Source: Teretinema sp942493045 (lineage in GTDB: Bacteria; Spirochaetota; Spirochaetia; Treponematales; Treponemataceae). Taken from it: a stretch of 64,000 nucleotides of DNA. The DNA is taken from assembly GCA_942493045.1 (NCBI GenBank), contig OW818665.1, forward strand, positions 186,001-250,000, written 5' to 3'. How positions within the stretch are numbered: position 1 is the stretch's first letter; each line of letters opens with the position of its first letter. The notes beneath the pieces were generated by a model that saw only the letters and a program-made list of their open reading frames with translations, had not been told where the DNA came from and searched no databases. A program made the position numbers and the translations under genes. This document shows positions 50,460 to 58,793 of the stretch, one piece after another.

Positions 50460-50852
50460 GTGATCAAAAATATCGGTATTGGAACAGGAAGACGCAAGAC
50501 CTCCGTAGCCCGCGTGTTTGTACGCGAAGGTAACGGCAAGCTTATCGTTAACGAAAAGGACGTAGAAGCTTACTTCGCTACCTCCGAGCAGGTGCAGGTT
50601 GTACGCCGGCCTCTGATGATTACTGCCAGCGACACCAAGTTTGATATCCTTATCACCGTGTCCGGCGGCGGTCTGAACGGCCAGGCCGGAGCCTGCAGCC
50701 ACGGTATCTCCCGGGCCATTGCCCAGGTAGATGTCGGCAACCATGCCCCCTTAAAGGCTAACGGACTGCTTACCCGCGATTCCCGCATGGTGGAACGCAA
50801 GAAGTATGGTCAGCGTGGCGCACGCCGCAGATTCCAGTTCAGCAAGCGTTAA
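50460..50852 (+). CDS. rpsI: 30S ribosomal protein S9
   Basis: Small-subunit protein, 130 residues, with the typical IGTGRRKTSVARVFVREGNGKLIVN start and the basic C-terminal tail GQRGARRRFQFSKR that reaches the P-site tRNA. It starts at GTG with a GAGGAG Shine-Dalgarno, 15 bp after rplM. A terminator lies 30 bp downstream, within the overlapping recX frame. Confidence 0.97.
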   Translation: MIKNIGIGTGRRKTSVARVFVREGNGKLIVNEKDVEAYFATSEQVQVVRRPLMITASDTKFDILITVSGGGLNGQAGACSHGISRAIAQVDVGNHAPLKANGLLTRDSRMVERKKYGQRGARRRFQFSKR

Positions 50853-51495
50853 TCCGTATTTTACCATACGGACTACAGAGAGGGCCTCGGCGGGTATCCT
50901 AAAGATACACCTTACCGAAGGCCCTTCTTTTTTTGTGCGCGAACTCTATCTTGAGGCCCTGCTACCGGATGGGGCGCAGCAAGCGCTTGATTCCGGTGCC
51001 GCGCATTCTGAAGAAAGCGCCGCTCCCATTTTGCACGCGGCCCGGATATACAGCGCGGAATGCGCGGCCATGGCTCTGCTGGGAAGGGCCGAGCAAAGCT
51101 CCGGCGGCTTAAGATCAAAATTGCTGAAAAAGGGTTTTTCTCCGGAAGAAATCAAACCGGCGTTAACCTATTTGAGTGAGCGTGGTTATCTTGATGACCG
51201 GCGCTTCACCCGCTCTTGGCTGAATGGCCGGACAACGCACCAGGCGGAGGGCCGCGTAAAACTGCTTGCCGGTCTGCTTTCAAGGGGAGTGCCACCCCAA
51301 ACAGCCCGCATGGAACTGGATACCCGCCTTACAATCGCGGATGAAGAGCAATCTTGTGAGCGTTCGGCGCGAAAACTGATGAATTCGGGGCGGGAAGGCG
51401 ATAAACTGCGCTTATCTCTGGTCCGGAAAGGTTTTTCGCTTTCTTTAATAGAAAAAGTACTGCGTAAATTACTGAGCGGCGAAAAAAACAGTTGA
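50806..51495 (+). CDS. recX: RecX-family regulator of RecA
   Basis: Inhibits RecA filament growth. The frame encodes 229 residues; the RecX helical repeats are clear (ECAAMALLGRAEQSSGGLRSKLLKKGFSPEEIKPALTYLSERGYLDDRRF across adjacent stretches, and a second repeat to the end). The N-terminal beta-segment (ILKIHLTEGPSFFV) also fits RecX, which implies translation starts at 50806, inside rpsI, the only upstream ATG. Its early coding region contains an intrinsic-terminator-like hairpin, so only read-through from rpsI would be expressed. GTG at 50935, just past the hairpin, is an alternative start. Confidence 0.75.
   Translation: MVSVAHAADSSSASVNPYFTIRTTERASAGILKIHLTEGPSFFVRELYLEALLPDGAQQALDSGAAHSEESAAPILHAARIYSAECAAMALLGRAEQSSGGLRSKLLKKGFSPEEIKPALTYLSERGYLDDRRFTRSWLNGRTTHQAEGRVKLLAGLLSRGVPPQTARMELDTRLTIADEEQSCERSARKLMNSGREGDKLRLSLVRKGFSLSLIEKVLRKLLSGEKNS
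50882..50934 (+). terminator. Intrinsic terminator of rplM-rpsI, inside the recX frame
   Basis: GGGCCT-CGG (50882-50890) pairs with CCG-A-AGGCCC (50915-50924), with inner pair GTATC/GATAC, followed by TTCTTTTTTT (50925-50934). It lies inside the recX reading frame. Confidence 0.8.
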
Positions 51496-51537
51496 ACCCT
51501 CCGGGTTTTACCTGTATAGTACTATTGGAGATTTAAT

Positions 51538-52152
51538 ATGCATAAAGACCCCCAGTCAAAAAGAATAAAAATATACTCTGCTCTTGAGGTTGCTAATATT
51601 TGCGGCGTTGTAAACCAGACCGCGATTAACTGGATACGCAATAATTACCTGAAGGCTTTTACCACACCGGGCGGACAATACCGGGTGTATAAAGACGATT
51701 TAATCGCCTTTATCAAGGAACGGGGCATGCGCGTGCCGGACAGCCTGCAACAGGAGGCTGTGAATGAAGCCGACTGGAAAACGGTGCTGGTTGTGGACGA
51801 TGATCTGGTTTTAAACAAGGCAATTTCCACTTATTTAGCAAAAAATCTGGAAGGTTTTACGATAATTCAGGCTACCGACGGTTTTGACGCCGGCGCCCTG
51901 TTAGCCCAGAAAAAACCCGGTTTTGTCATTCTGGATTTAGCCCTGCCCGGAGTAAACGGAAAAGAAATCTGCAAACGCATCAAACAGGATGTGACTTTTG
52001 GAAAGCCCTACGTAATTGTCGTCACTGCCTTGGATGAGGATGGTATCGAGGCGGACATGATTGAGATGGGAGCGGACCGCTTTTTCAAAAAACCCTTGGT
52101 TATGTCGCAGCTTGCAGATGCGATTACCGCCGCTATCGAAGAAACTGTCTGA
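51538..52152 (+). CDS. Response regulator with N-terminal helix-turn-helix
   Basis: A 204-residue protein with reversed domain order: an excisionase/MerR-like DNA-binding domain first (about 10-60; SALEVANICGVVNQTAINWI, then TTPGGQYRVYKDDL), a short linker, then a CheY-like receiver (about 80-200). The receiver keeps the acidic pair in VVDDDLV, the phospho-Asp in ILDLALPG, Thr in VVTALD and Lys in FFKKPL. No histidine kinase is adjacent. GGAG precedes the ATG. Targets are unknown. Confidence 0.88.
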   Translation: MHKDPQSKRIKIYSALEVANICGVVNQTAINWIRNNYLKAFTTPGGQYRVYKDDLIAFIKERGMRVPDSLQQEAVNEADWKTVLVVDDDLVLNKAISTYLAKNLEGFTIIQATDGFDAGALLAQKKPGFVILDLALPGVNGKEICKRIKQDVTFGKPYVIVVTALDEDGIEADMIEMGADRFFKKPLVMSQLADAITAAIEETV

Positions 52153-52173
52153 TCGCAGGATCAGGCCCTGCCC

Positions 52174-53220
52174 ATGCCCGTTCAAGCCTACGCCCTGACT
52201 TTTGCTCCCGGTTTTGAGGATGTTGTATCGGTTTTGCTTAATACCCTTACCGCAACCCCTAACCTAAAAACTGAGCTGTACAGCGGCCTGGCGATTGTAT
52301 CGGCCGATGTTGATGAAAGCGCGCTCTGCGAAAGCGGCGTGTTTAACAATGTGTTCCGCATTGTTCGCCGTTTTTCCGGCACTAACCATACCTTTCCGAG
52401 CTTAATTCAGCAGATAATCCGCACACCGCCGGTTATACCGGAAGAAAAGCGCACCACCTTCCGGGTGCGTTATTCCCAGGCGAACTGCTTTTGCGCCGTG
52501 GACCGGGCCCTGATGACTAAAGTCGAGCAAACTATATCCGCCGCTTCGGGCCTGACAGCGGACCGCTATCTGCCGGAAACAGAATTCTGGTTTGTAATCC
52601 GTTCCGAGGGACCGGCTTTTTTTGCCCGGTTGCTTACTTCCAAAAAAGAGCGAGCCGAGCCCGAACGCGGCGAACTACGCGGCGAAACAGCTCGGCTGCT
52701 GGCCTTTACCGCGCTGACTGCCTGCCACGGAGAAATCCCTCGCGCAATCATCGATCCATTCGCCGGTTCCGGCTCGATTCCGGAACAGCTGGCGGTGGTG
52801 TTTCCGGATTCGACAATTACGGCCAGCGATCTCGCGCCTGAGAAGTTTGCCGCCCTCGGCACCCGCTTTGCCGGAAAATCGGCAGTAACGGTTCGCCAGG
52901 CTGACGCTTGCGCGCTCTCCTGGATATCGGATTCAACGATCGACCTGATTGTCACTGACCCGCCCTGGGGCAGCTGGGAGGCGGAATGGTGGGAAAAACA
53001 CGGACGTCTGGGCGAGCTGTATGAGCGGATGCTTGCCGAATTCGCGCGCGTTCTGCGGCCGGGTGCTTTAGCTGTCATCTTGACCGGCGCCAAACAGGAG
53101 CTGGAGGCTGCCGCCGCCCAAAACCCGGATTTTACCGCGTCCGCTGCCGTCGAACACTTTCGCACCGACATCCTGGTTAACGGCAAAAAAGCGGCCGTTT
53201 TCCGGCTGTACCGGCGGTAA
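52174..53220 (+). CDS. THUMP-domain RNA guanine-N2 methyltransferase-like protein
   Basis: Probable rRNA or tRNA m2G methyltransferase of the RlmL-N/Trm11-14 type, 348 residues. An N-terminal RNA-binding THUMP region (about 1-160) is followed by a Rossmann methyltransferase with SAM loop IDPFAGSGSIPEQ and catalytic VTDPPWG (the [DN]-PP-[YFW] motif of exocyclic-amine methylation). The RNA target cannot be told from sequence. It lies 21 bp after the response-regulator gene. Confidence 0.85.
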   Translation: MPVQAYALTFAPGFEDVVSVLLNTLTATPNLKTELYSGLAIVSADVDESALCESGVFNNVFRIVRRFSGTNHTFPSLIQQIIRTPPVIPEEKRTTFRVRYSQANCFCAVDRALMTKVEQTISAASGLTADRYLPETEFWFVIRSEGPAFFARLLTSKKERAEPERGELRGETARLLAFTALTACHGEIPRAIIDPFAGSGSIPEQLAVVFPDSTITASDLAPEKFAALGTRFAGKSAVTVRQADACALSWISDSTIDLIVTDPPWGSWEAEWWEKHGRLGELYERMLAEFARVLRPGALAVILTGAKQELEAAAAQNPDFTASAAVEHFRTDILVNGKKAAVFRLYRR

Positions 53221-53229
53221 GCGACCTCA

Positions 53230-53267
53230 TTGACCGCCGTAATTCTTTGCGGTACGATGCTCATCAC
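53230..53267 (+). promoter_or_regulatory. Promoter of the MATE gene, near-leaderless
   Basis: TTGACC (53230-53235), 17-bp spacer, TACGAT (53253-53258); ATG 53268 at about +4, with no Shine-Dalgarno. Confidence 0.55.
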
Positions 53268-54614
53268 ATGAAAGATCTTACAAACGGAAATGAGGCCAAG
53301 CTGCTGGTGCTCTTTTCCCTGCCCATGCTTCTGGGAAACGTTTTTCAGCAACTGTACAATCTGGTAGACAGTGTTATTGTCGGTAAATATGTCGGCAAAC
53401 AGGCTCTGGCCGCTGTCGGTCAGGCCTTTCCGGTTATCTTCGTTTCCGTGGCCCTGGTGATGGGCTTCGGCATGGCCGGAAATATATTGATAGCCCAGTA
53501 TTACGGCGCCAAGAATATGGAGAGGGTCAAGGCGGCGGTGGATACCACGCTGACCATCATCATGCGTTTTGCACTGGGCGTTACGGTGATCGGTTTTCTG
53601 CTGACCCCCTGGATCTTGTCGCTAATGGGTACCCCAGCGGATGTCATGAAGGACGCGGTACTCTATCTGCGGATAATTTTCGCCGGCTCGCTGGTCAGCT
53701 TCGGTTATAACGGCATCAGCGCCGTGCTGCGCGGCCTTGGCGATTCACGCACTCCACTGTACGCCCTGATCATCGCCACTATCGTGAACATCATTTTAGA
53801 TTTACTTTTTGTGATTGGCTTTAAGTGGGGGGTGGCCGGAGTCGGTTACGCCACTCTGATAGCCCAGGCCGTGGCTTTTATCTGGACTGTGCTGTATCTG
53901 AACCGCAAGAACCCGGCTATCAAGATTGATTTTTTGCGTCTGGTATTCGATAAACCGATATTCCGGGAAACGCTGCGCATCGGTTTACCCAGTGGAATTC
54001 AGCAGGGATTGGTTGGCGCGGGTCTTATGGCGCTGACTTCGGTAGTCAACCGCTTTGGTACGAATCCGGCGGCGGCTTTTTCGGCGGCCAGCAAGCTGGA
54101 CAGCTTTACGATCATGCCGGCCATGAATATCGGCATGGCCATTTCAACCTTTACCGGGCAGAACCTCGGCGCCGGGCGGCGGGACCGGGTGCGCAACGGC
54201 CTTATAGCCGGCCTGGTTTTGGCCCTGCTGATTACCGGCACCATGAGCGTGGTGCTATTGCTGGCCGGCGATTCCCTCATTGGACTCTTCACCACCGATC
54301 CGGAAGTAATCCGCATTGGCTATGAATATCTGCGGATCGTCGCTCTGGGCTATCTGTTCCAAACCATCATGTTTACCTTTATGGGCGTGGTACGCGGCGC
54401 CGGGGAGGCCGTTTTCCCGATGCTGATGACGCTGACGGCAATGTGGCTCGTGCGCATTCCTCTGGCCTACTATCTTTCGTCCCGCTGGGGAACCCGCGGA
54501 ATCTGGTGGGCTCTGGTTATCGGCTTTATCGTGGGCGCGGCCGGCAGCGTACTCTATTACTTTTTCGGACCATGGCACAAGAAAGTGCTGGTTAAACCTT
54601 CGGAACACCGTTGA
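53268..54614 (+). CDS. MATE-family efflux transporter
   Basis: A cation-coupled multidrug/metabolite exporter, 448 residues, about twelve helices in two homologous halves. Family patterns include LFSLPMLLGNVFQQLYNLVDSVIVGK across the first helix and loop, GMAGNILIAQYYGA, and RGLGDSRTPLYALI. The in-frame codons before 53268 do not belong to the family. The 3' end overlaps the convergent CYTH gene by 23 bp. The substrate is unknown. Confidence 0.92.
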   Translation: MKDLTNGNEAKLLVLFSLPMLLGNVFQQLYNLVDSVIVGKYVGKQALAAVGQAFPVIFVSVALVMGFGMAGNILIAQYYGAKNMERVKAAVDTTLTIIMRFALGVTVIGFLLTPWILSLMGTPADVMKDAVLYLRIIFAGSLVSFGYNGISAVLRGLGDSRTPLYALIIATIVNIILDLLFVIGFKWGVAGVGYATLIAQAVAFIWTVLYLNRKNPAIKIDFLRLVFDKPIFRETLRIGLPSGIQQGLVGAGLMALTSVVNRFGTNPAAAFSAASKLDSFTIMPAMNIGMAISTFTGQNLGAGRRDRVRNGLIAGLVLALLITGTMSVVLLLAGDSLIGLFTTDPEVIRIGYEYLRIVALGYLFQTIMFTFMGVVRGAGEAVFPMLMTLTAMWLVRIPLAYYLSSRWGTRGIWWALVIGFIVGAAGSVLYYFFGPWHKKVLVKPSEHR

Positions 54615-55209
54615 GTCCCTTTTCGGCGAGCATCTCGTTGTAAAAACGGCTTTCAATGGCGCTTTCCGGGATGCCGCAGCGGCTGAGCGTGGCGCGCAGT
54701 TTTTTTCCGGCGCGCGCTATCGTCTCTTCGTCAGGGTTTTCAATCAGTATTTCCAATTCGATAAAAGCGCCTAAGTCCCGTACCGCTGAAAGCTCGATTG
54801 TCACCGGCACGGAGCTCTCTTCGTCAAAGCGGTAACTGCGGGTCAGCTTTTCTTTTAATGAATACACTTTAAAACCAAGGTCTTTTAGCAGAATTTCAAA
54901 AGCCGCCCTGTCCGACACCGTAAATTCCTGCTCGTCGTTAATTTCCATTTCGGCGCGTAGTTCTTTGCGCTTGTAGGTCACGGTAACCGAGCCGTTTTCA
55001 TCGCGCAGGCGCAGCCGGACAGGCGGTTTCGTTTCCGGTGTTTCGGTGGTGGGGTTGGAATCCGCGGCCGGAGTTGTGTGCGGCTTTGTATCCTGCTGCC
55101 AATAGACGTCCAGCTTGCGCGTTTCGCCGAGGAAACGCGCAAAACCGGATACTGTCTGTTCGCAGCGGCCCGCGTCCGCGAGCCGCGCCTTGATCTCAAT
55201 TTCAGTCAA
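54592..55209 (-). CDS. CYTH-domain protein (CyaB-like / thiamine-triphosphatase fold)
   Basis: A 205-residue CYTH (triphosphate tunnel) protein with EIEIKA at the N-terminus, RLRLRDENG, TYKRKEL, TRSYRF and IELSAVRDLGAFIELEI. Members hydrolyse organic or inorganic triphosphates or make cAMP; the activity here is undetermined. The start is TTG at 55209, placing EIEIKA at residues 3-8. It lies 6 bp after gpmI on the same strand, suggesting co-transcription. A Thr/Pro-rich insertion (about 40-65) separates the first strands. Confidence 0.85.
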   Translation of the reverse strand: MTEIEIKARLADAGRCEQTVSGFARFLGETRKLDVYWQQDTKPHTTPAADSNPTTETPETKPPVRLRLRDENGSVTVTYKRKELRAEMEINDEQEFTVSDRAAFEILLKDLGFKVYSLKEKLTRSYRFDEESSVPVTIELSAVRDLGAFIELEILIENPDEETIARAGKKLRATLSRCGIPESAIESRFYNEMLAEKGLNGVPKV

Positions 55210-55215
55210 GGACTA

Positions 55216-56874
55216 TCAGTTCCAGTTCAGCACGGACTGATCGTAGTCCGCGGGGGCGGTGTAACCGAGCAGTTCCATGCAGGTGGCCGCCAGAGAGGAA
55301 ATGCCGAGGCCCTCTTTCAGCTCTTTTTTGTACTCCCCTTTGTAGGCCGGGTCAACGATGATACAGGGTACGGGGTTCAGCGAATGGCTGGTCTTGGCCT
55401 TGGCCGAGCCGTCTTCTTTACGCGATACGGCTCCGGTTTTCTTCTCGTGCTCGAACATATCGTCGGCGTTGCCGTGGTCGGCGCTGATCACCATGACGCC
55501 GCCGGCGGCGTACACAGCTTTGCGCAGGCGGGCCAGCTGCAGGTCCATGGCTTCCATCGAGCAGATTACGGCTTCATAGATGCCGGTGTGTCCGACCATG
55601 TCGCCGTTCGGGAAGTTGAGGCGGATAAAATCATATTTGCCGGAAGGGATGGCCTGGAGCACGGCGTCGGTAATTTCGGCGCATTTCATCCAGGGGCGCT
55701 GCTCGAAAGGCAGGACATCGCTTTTGATCTCGACGTAGTCTTCCAGTTTTTCGTCGAACTTGCCGAGCTTGTTGCCGTTAAAGAAGTAGGTGACGTGTCC
55801 GTACTTCTGGGTTTCGCTGATGGCCAGGGAGCGCACTCCGGAAGCGGCCAGGAATTCGCCCATGGTGCGGTCGATGGCCGGCGGGGTAACCAGGTAGTTG
55901 GCCGGGATATGCAGGTCGCCGTCGTATTCCATCATGCCGGCGTATTGCACCTTCGGCAGGCGTACCCGGTCGAACTTGTCGAAGTCGCTGCCGGTTTCAA
56001 AGGCGGCCGTCAGTTCCAGGGCGCGGTCGCCGCGGAAGTTAAAATAGATAACCGAGTCGCCGTCCTCGATTGTACCGATGGGTTTTCCGTTTTCGGCGAT
56101 CACGAACTCTTTGAGGTCCTGGTCAATGATTCCGGGGATGTCCTTCCTCCAGGCTTCAATACCTTCACGGGCCGAGCCGAATTGACGACCCTTGCCGAGT
56201 ACGTGTACGTTCCAGCCGCGCTCCACCATCGACCAGTCGGCGTTGTAGCGGTCCATGGTGATGTACATGCGTCCGCCGCCACTGGCGATACGGTAGTCGC
56301 TGCCGCCGGCGTTGAGTTCTTTAAGCCAGGCCTCAAAGGGGTCGATATAGTCCAGGGCGGATGTCTCGCCGACGTCTCGTCCGTCCAGCAGGGTGTGGAT
56401 GCGGGCGGTCTTGATTCCGTCTTTTTTAGCCTGGTTCAGCATGGCTTTCAGATGGTCGATATGTGAATGCACATTACCGTCGGAAAAGAGTCCGATAAAA
56501 TGCATTTTGGAATTATTCTTTTTGACGTTCTCGCTCAGTTTTTTCCAGGTTTCGCCGGAAAACATCGCGCCGCTTTCAATTGACGCCGAAACCAGTTTGG
56601 CTCCCTGGGCGAATACGCGCCCGCAGCCGATGGCGTTGTGGCCGACTTCGCTGTTGCCCATATCTTCGTCGGAAGGCAGTCCAACGGCTTTGCCGTGGGC
56701 CTGTAACTTGGTGAGAGGATTTTTAGCCGAGAGGGACGCCAGTTCTTCCATGTGCGCTTCCTGCACAGCATCGCCTTCTTTATATTTTCCATAGCCGACG
56801 CCGTCCATTATTACCAGTACTACCGGACCTTTGCGTCCCTGCCATTTGCCGTTTTTTGCCAGTGCCTTTACCAT
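55216..56874 (-). CDS. gpmI: 2,3-bisphosphoglycerate-independent phosphoglycerate mutase
   Basis: Glycolytic enzyme interconverting 3- and 2-phosphoglycerate using two metal ions. The 552-residue protein has the alkaline-phosphatase-like fold: MDGVGYG near the N-terminus, catalytic Ser in MGNSEVGHNAIG, the transferase domain with LLDGRDVG, and metal ligands in ISADHGNADDM. It is about 35 residues longer than E. coli GpmI (514 aa). A strong GAGGAG Shine-Dalgarno and a promoter precede it. Confidence 0.97.
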   Translation of the reverse strand: MVKALAKNGKWQGRKGPVVLVIMDGVGYGKYKEGDAVQEAHMEELASLSAKNPLTKLQAHGKAVGLPSDEDMGNSEVGHNAIGCGRVFAQGAKLVSASIESGAMFSGETWKKLSENVKKNNSKMHFIGLFSDGNVHSHIDHLKAMLNQAKKDGIKTARIHTLLDGRDVGETSALDYIDPFEAWLKELNAGGSDYRIASGGGRMYITMDRYNADWSMVERGWNVHVLGKGRQFGSAREGIEAWRKDIPGIIDQDLKEFVIAENGKPIGTIEDGDSVIYFNFRGDRALELTAAFETGSDFDKFDRVRLPKVQYAGMMEYDGDLHIPANYLVTPPAIDRTMGEFLAASGVRSLAISETQKYGHVTYFFNGNKLGKFDEKLEDYVEIKSDVLPFEQRPWMKCAEITDAVLQAIPSGKYDFIRLNFPNGDMVGHTGIYEAVICSMEAMDLQLARLRKAVYAAGGVMVISADHGNADDMFEHEKKTGAVSRKEDGSAKAKTSHSLNPVPCIIVDPAYKGEYKKELKEGLGISSLAATCMELLGYTAPADYDQSVLNWN

Positions 56875-56915
56875 ATATGCTCCTCAAGTGTCGTTTAGTT
56901 GCCTTTGTTTACCTC

Positions 56916-56944
56916 AATGTACCGGTTTTTTGCCCCTTGGGCAA
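56916..56944 (-). promoter_or_regulatory. gpmI promoter
   Basis: Minus-strand TTGCCC (56939-56944), 17-bp spacer, TACATT (56916-56921), with a leader of about 35 nt. Confidence 0.5.
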
Positions 56945-57077
56945 GAACTGCCCTGTGGTACAGAAAAACACGAATTAATGATATTTTTTTTAATTTTAAT
57001 GGATTTTCGGTGTAACCTGATATTATACTTTCATAGTCGGGTCCTGGACCCGGCTAATGTATCAGGAGGATTTCGAA

Positions 57078-58040
57078 ATGAAGAAAATCGCATTGTTTAT
57101 TTCCTGTGTAATGTTGCTGTCAATGGCCGTCTTTGCCGACGACGCAAAAGTACTTCCCGCCGGTGTAATCCGCACCACCATCGCCCCGACCTATGCCTTC
57201 CAGCAGGGCGGGTATGATATTGATGGCGAGTTTACTGCCAGTGAAGAGGGCGATGGATCGGTCAGCTTCCTTAACTTGGGTTTTGCACTGGAGTATGGTG
57301 TAAACGACTTTATTACTGCCGCTGTGCAATGGGCACCCGGTGTGAATGTGTGGTCCAAGATTGATAATGAGATGATGGAAGATGCAAATGTTAATGGAAT
57401 GTTTGATCTTTTTGTAGGCGCAAAAATTCAAATTGTTGGCGAAAAAGCGCCGTCTGTTAGCGAGTCTTTACGTTTCGCAGTAGCTCCTGGCCTGGTAATC
57501 CCAATGCCTGGACCTGATTTTGATGAGGAATTGGATAATGCTATAGCTGGAGATCCCTATACAATAGCTGAGTTGGATAACAAATCCTTCGGTTTAGGTG
57601 GTCGTTTTTATGCAGACTACATTGTTAATTCATCTTTCTTTATAAACGCCTATGCAGAGTATATTTACTACTTGGAACGTACTGATTATAAAGCATTAGT
57701 TCCTTTCTTCGGTGTTGTCGATGTTGATTCAACACAGGCTGGAAGCAGCCTTGTTATGGAGCTCGAACCCCACTTCGAGGCCATGGTATCTGATGGCGTA
57801 ACATTTGGTGCCGGTCTGCCGGTGCGCTACACTATGATCGGTGAATCGAAATTTGATGGAGAAGCAGTAGAAGATACTGGTTCAACCTTGATGAGCATTG
57901 CACCGAATGTGAGCATTTTCTTGATGAAGGCAGCAGTTCCCACCGAAATCGCCTTGCAATATAACATGCCGCTTTCTGGAACAAACAACACAGCCGTTCA
58001 CTCCATCACTCTCAAGATCAAGAACTTCCTGAAGTTCTAA
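57078..58040 (+). CDS. Outer-membrane beta-barrel protein, unknown function
   Basis: A 320-residue exported protein: signal peptide MKKIALFISCVMLLSMAVFA, then alternating strands (LNLGFALEYGVNDFITAAVQW, GLGGRFYADYIVNSSFFINAYAEYIY split over strands) and a C-terminal aromatic strand ending KNFLKF, as in BamA-recognised porins. No family is named. Codon use from about 57300 on is visibly more A/T-rich than in neighbouring genes. A strong AGGAGG Shine-Dalgarno, a GGGTCC/GGACCC leader stem and a strong terminator suggest an abundant product. Confidence 0.75.
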   Translation: MKKIALFISCVMLLSMAVFADDAKVLPAGVIRTTIAPTYAFQQGGYDIDGEFTASEEGDGSVSFLNLGFALEYGVNDFITAAVQWAPGVNVWSKIDNEMMEDANVNGMFDLFVGAKIQIVGEKAPSVSESLRFAVAPGLVIPMPGPDFDEELDNAIAGDPYTIAELDNKSFGLGGRFYADYIVNSSFFINAYAEYIYYLERTDYKALVPFFGVVDVDSTQAGSSLVMELEPHFEAMVSDGVTFGAGLPVRYTMIGESKFDGEAVEDTGSTLMSIAPNVSIFLMKAAVPTEIALQYNMPLSGTNNTAVHSITLKIKNFLKF

Positions 58041-58065
58041 TCTTTCAGCGTAAATGAAAGAAGGT

Positions 58066-58095
58066 GGCCGTCCCGGGTGGGACGGCCTTTTTTTA
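58066..58095 (+). terminator. Intrinsic terminator after the outer-membrane protein gene
   Basis: GGCCGTCCC (58066-58074) and GGGACGGCC (58079-58087) form a perfect stem with a 4-nt loop and a T-tract. Confidence 0.92.
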
Positions 58096-58100
58096 TTCTC

Positions 58101-58134
58101 TTGCATTATTTAGAAAAGGTCTTATTTTAGTCTT
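58101..58134 (+). promoter_or_regulatory. Leaderless promoter of the toxin-antitoxin pair
   Basis: TTGCAT (58101-58106), 16-bp spacer, TATTTT (58123-58128), then six bases to the ATG at 58135; no Shine-Dalgarno. Confidence 0.5.
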
Positions 58135-58377
58135 ATGGAGACTACTTCTGTATCGAATTTGAAAACTCATCTCAGCGCGGAGCTGAAGCGGGTGCGGGCG
58201 GGTGTGGAGTTGGTTATTGTGGACCATCAGCATCCGGTAGCGCGCTTGGTGCCTTTGGCGGACGATGGTTTATTTGTGCGTGAGGCGGTCAGTCCGTATG
58301 CTTACAGTAAACTCGAACCGTTGACTACCTTTGACCCGCTTGTATCCCTGGACGCCGAACGGGAAGACTCATGGTAG
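58135..58377 (+). CDS. Phd/YefM-family antitoxin
   Basis: An 80-residue antitoxin with the Phd pattern: VSNLKTHLSAELKRVRAGVELVI and HPVARLVPL in the N-terminal DNA-binding dimer domain, then a shorter disordered C-terminus that would wrap the toxin. It overlaps the PIN toxin gene by 7 bp. Such antitoxins normally repress their own promoter. Confidence 0.85.
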   Translation: METTSVSNLKTHLSAELKRVRAGVELVIVDHQHPVARLVPLADDGLFVREAVSPYAYSKLEPLTTFDPLVSLDAEREDSW

Positions 58378-58790
58378 CCTATATCGATTCCTCGGTCGTA
58401 TTGCGGCATATCTTGCTTGGAGACATTGCTATAGAACAGGCGTTGACCTGTCCACGGGTAGTATCCAGTGAATTGTTGGAAATTGAATGCCGCCGGGTAA
58501 TTCAGCGGGAGCGGCTTTTGGGTCATCTGGATGATACTGGATTGGTTCTGGCTGTGCGGCGGTTGGAAAAAGTGCTCGCCGGCATTTCATTGATGCGCTT
58601 GTCGGAGGAGATCAAGAAACGGGCGATGGCCGCTTTTCCGGTGATCGTCAAAGCACTCGATGCTCTGCATCTGGCGTCAGCTGAACAAATGTCAATTTCT
58701 AAGCCTGATGAAGTAATTGTACTATTCAGCTATGACGCGGCTATGAACCGCTGCGCACAGACAATGGGTTTTGCCGCGTCATTAGCGTAA
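58371..58790 (+). CDS. PIN-domain (VapC-like) toxin
   Basis: A 139-residue predicted ribonuclease. Acidic metal-binding residues are seen in YIDSSVVL (Asp6), SSELLEIECRR (Glu), ALDALHLASA (Asp) and FSYDAAMN (Asp), matching the VapC quartet. Pairing with a Phd-type antitoxin is common. The target RNA, often tRNA in this family, is unknown. Confidence 0.85.
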   Translation: MVAYIDSSVVLRHILLGDIAIEQALTCPRVVSSELLEIECRRVIQRERLLGHLDDTGLVLAVRRLEKVLAGISLMRLSEEIKKRAMAAFPVIVKALDALHLASAEQMSISKPDEVIVLFSYDAAMNRCAQTMGFAASLA

Positions 58791-58793
58791 TAG

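Noticed and set aside
50853..50934. Treating the stretch after rpsI as non-coding and starting recX only at GTG 50935
   Set aside because: The preceding codons encode a beta-segment (ILKIHLTEGPSFFV) expected at the RecX N-terminus, so the longer frame is kept as the primary call with the GTG as an alternative.
55078..56466. Long open frame (462 codons) opposite gpmI
   Set aside because: Antisense shadow of a clear enzyme gene; composition rich in Val, Gly and His, with no start signals.
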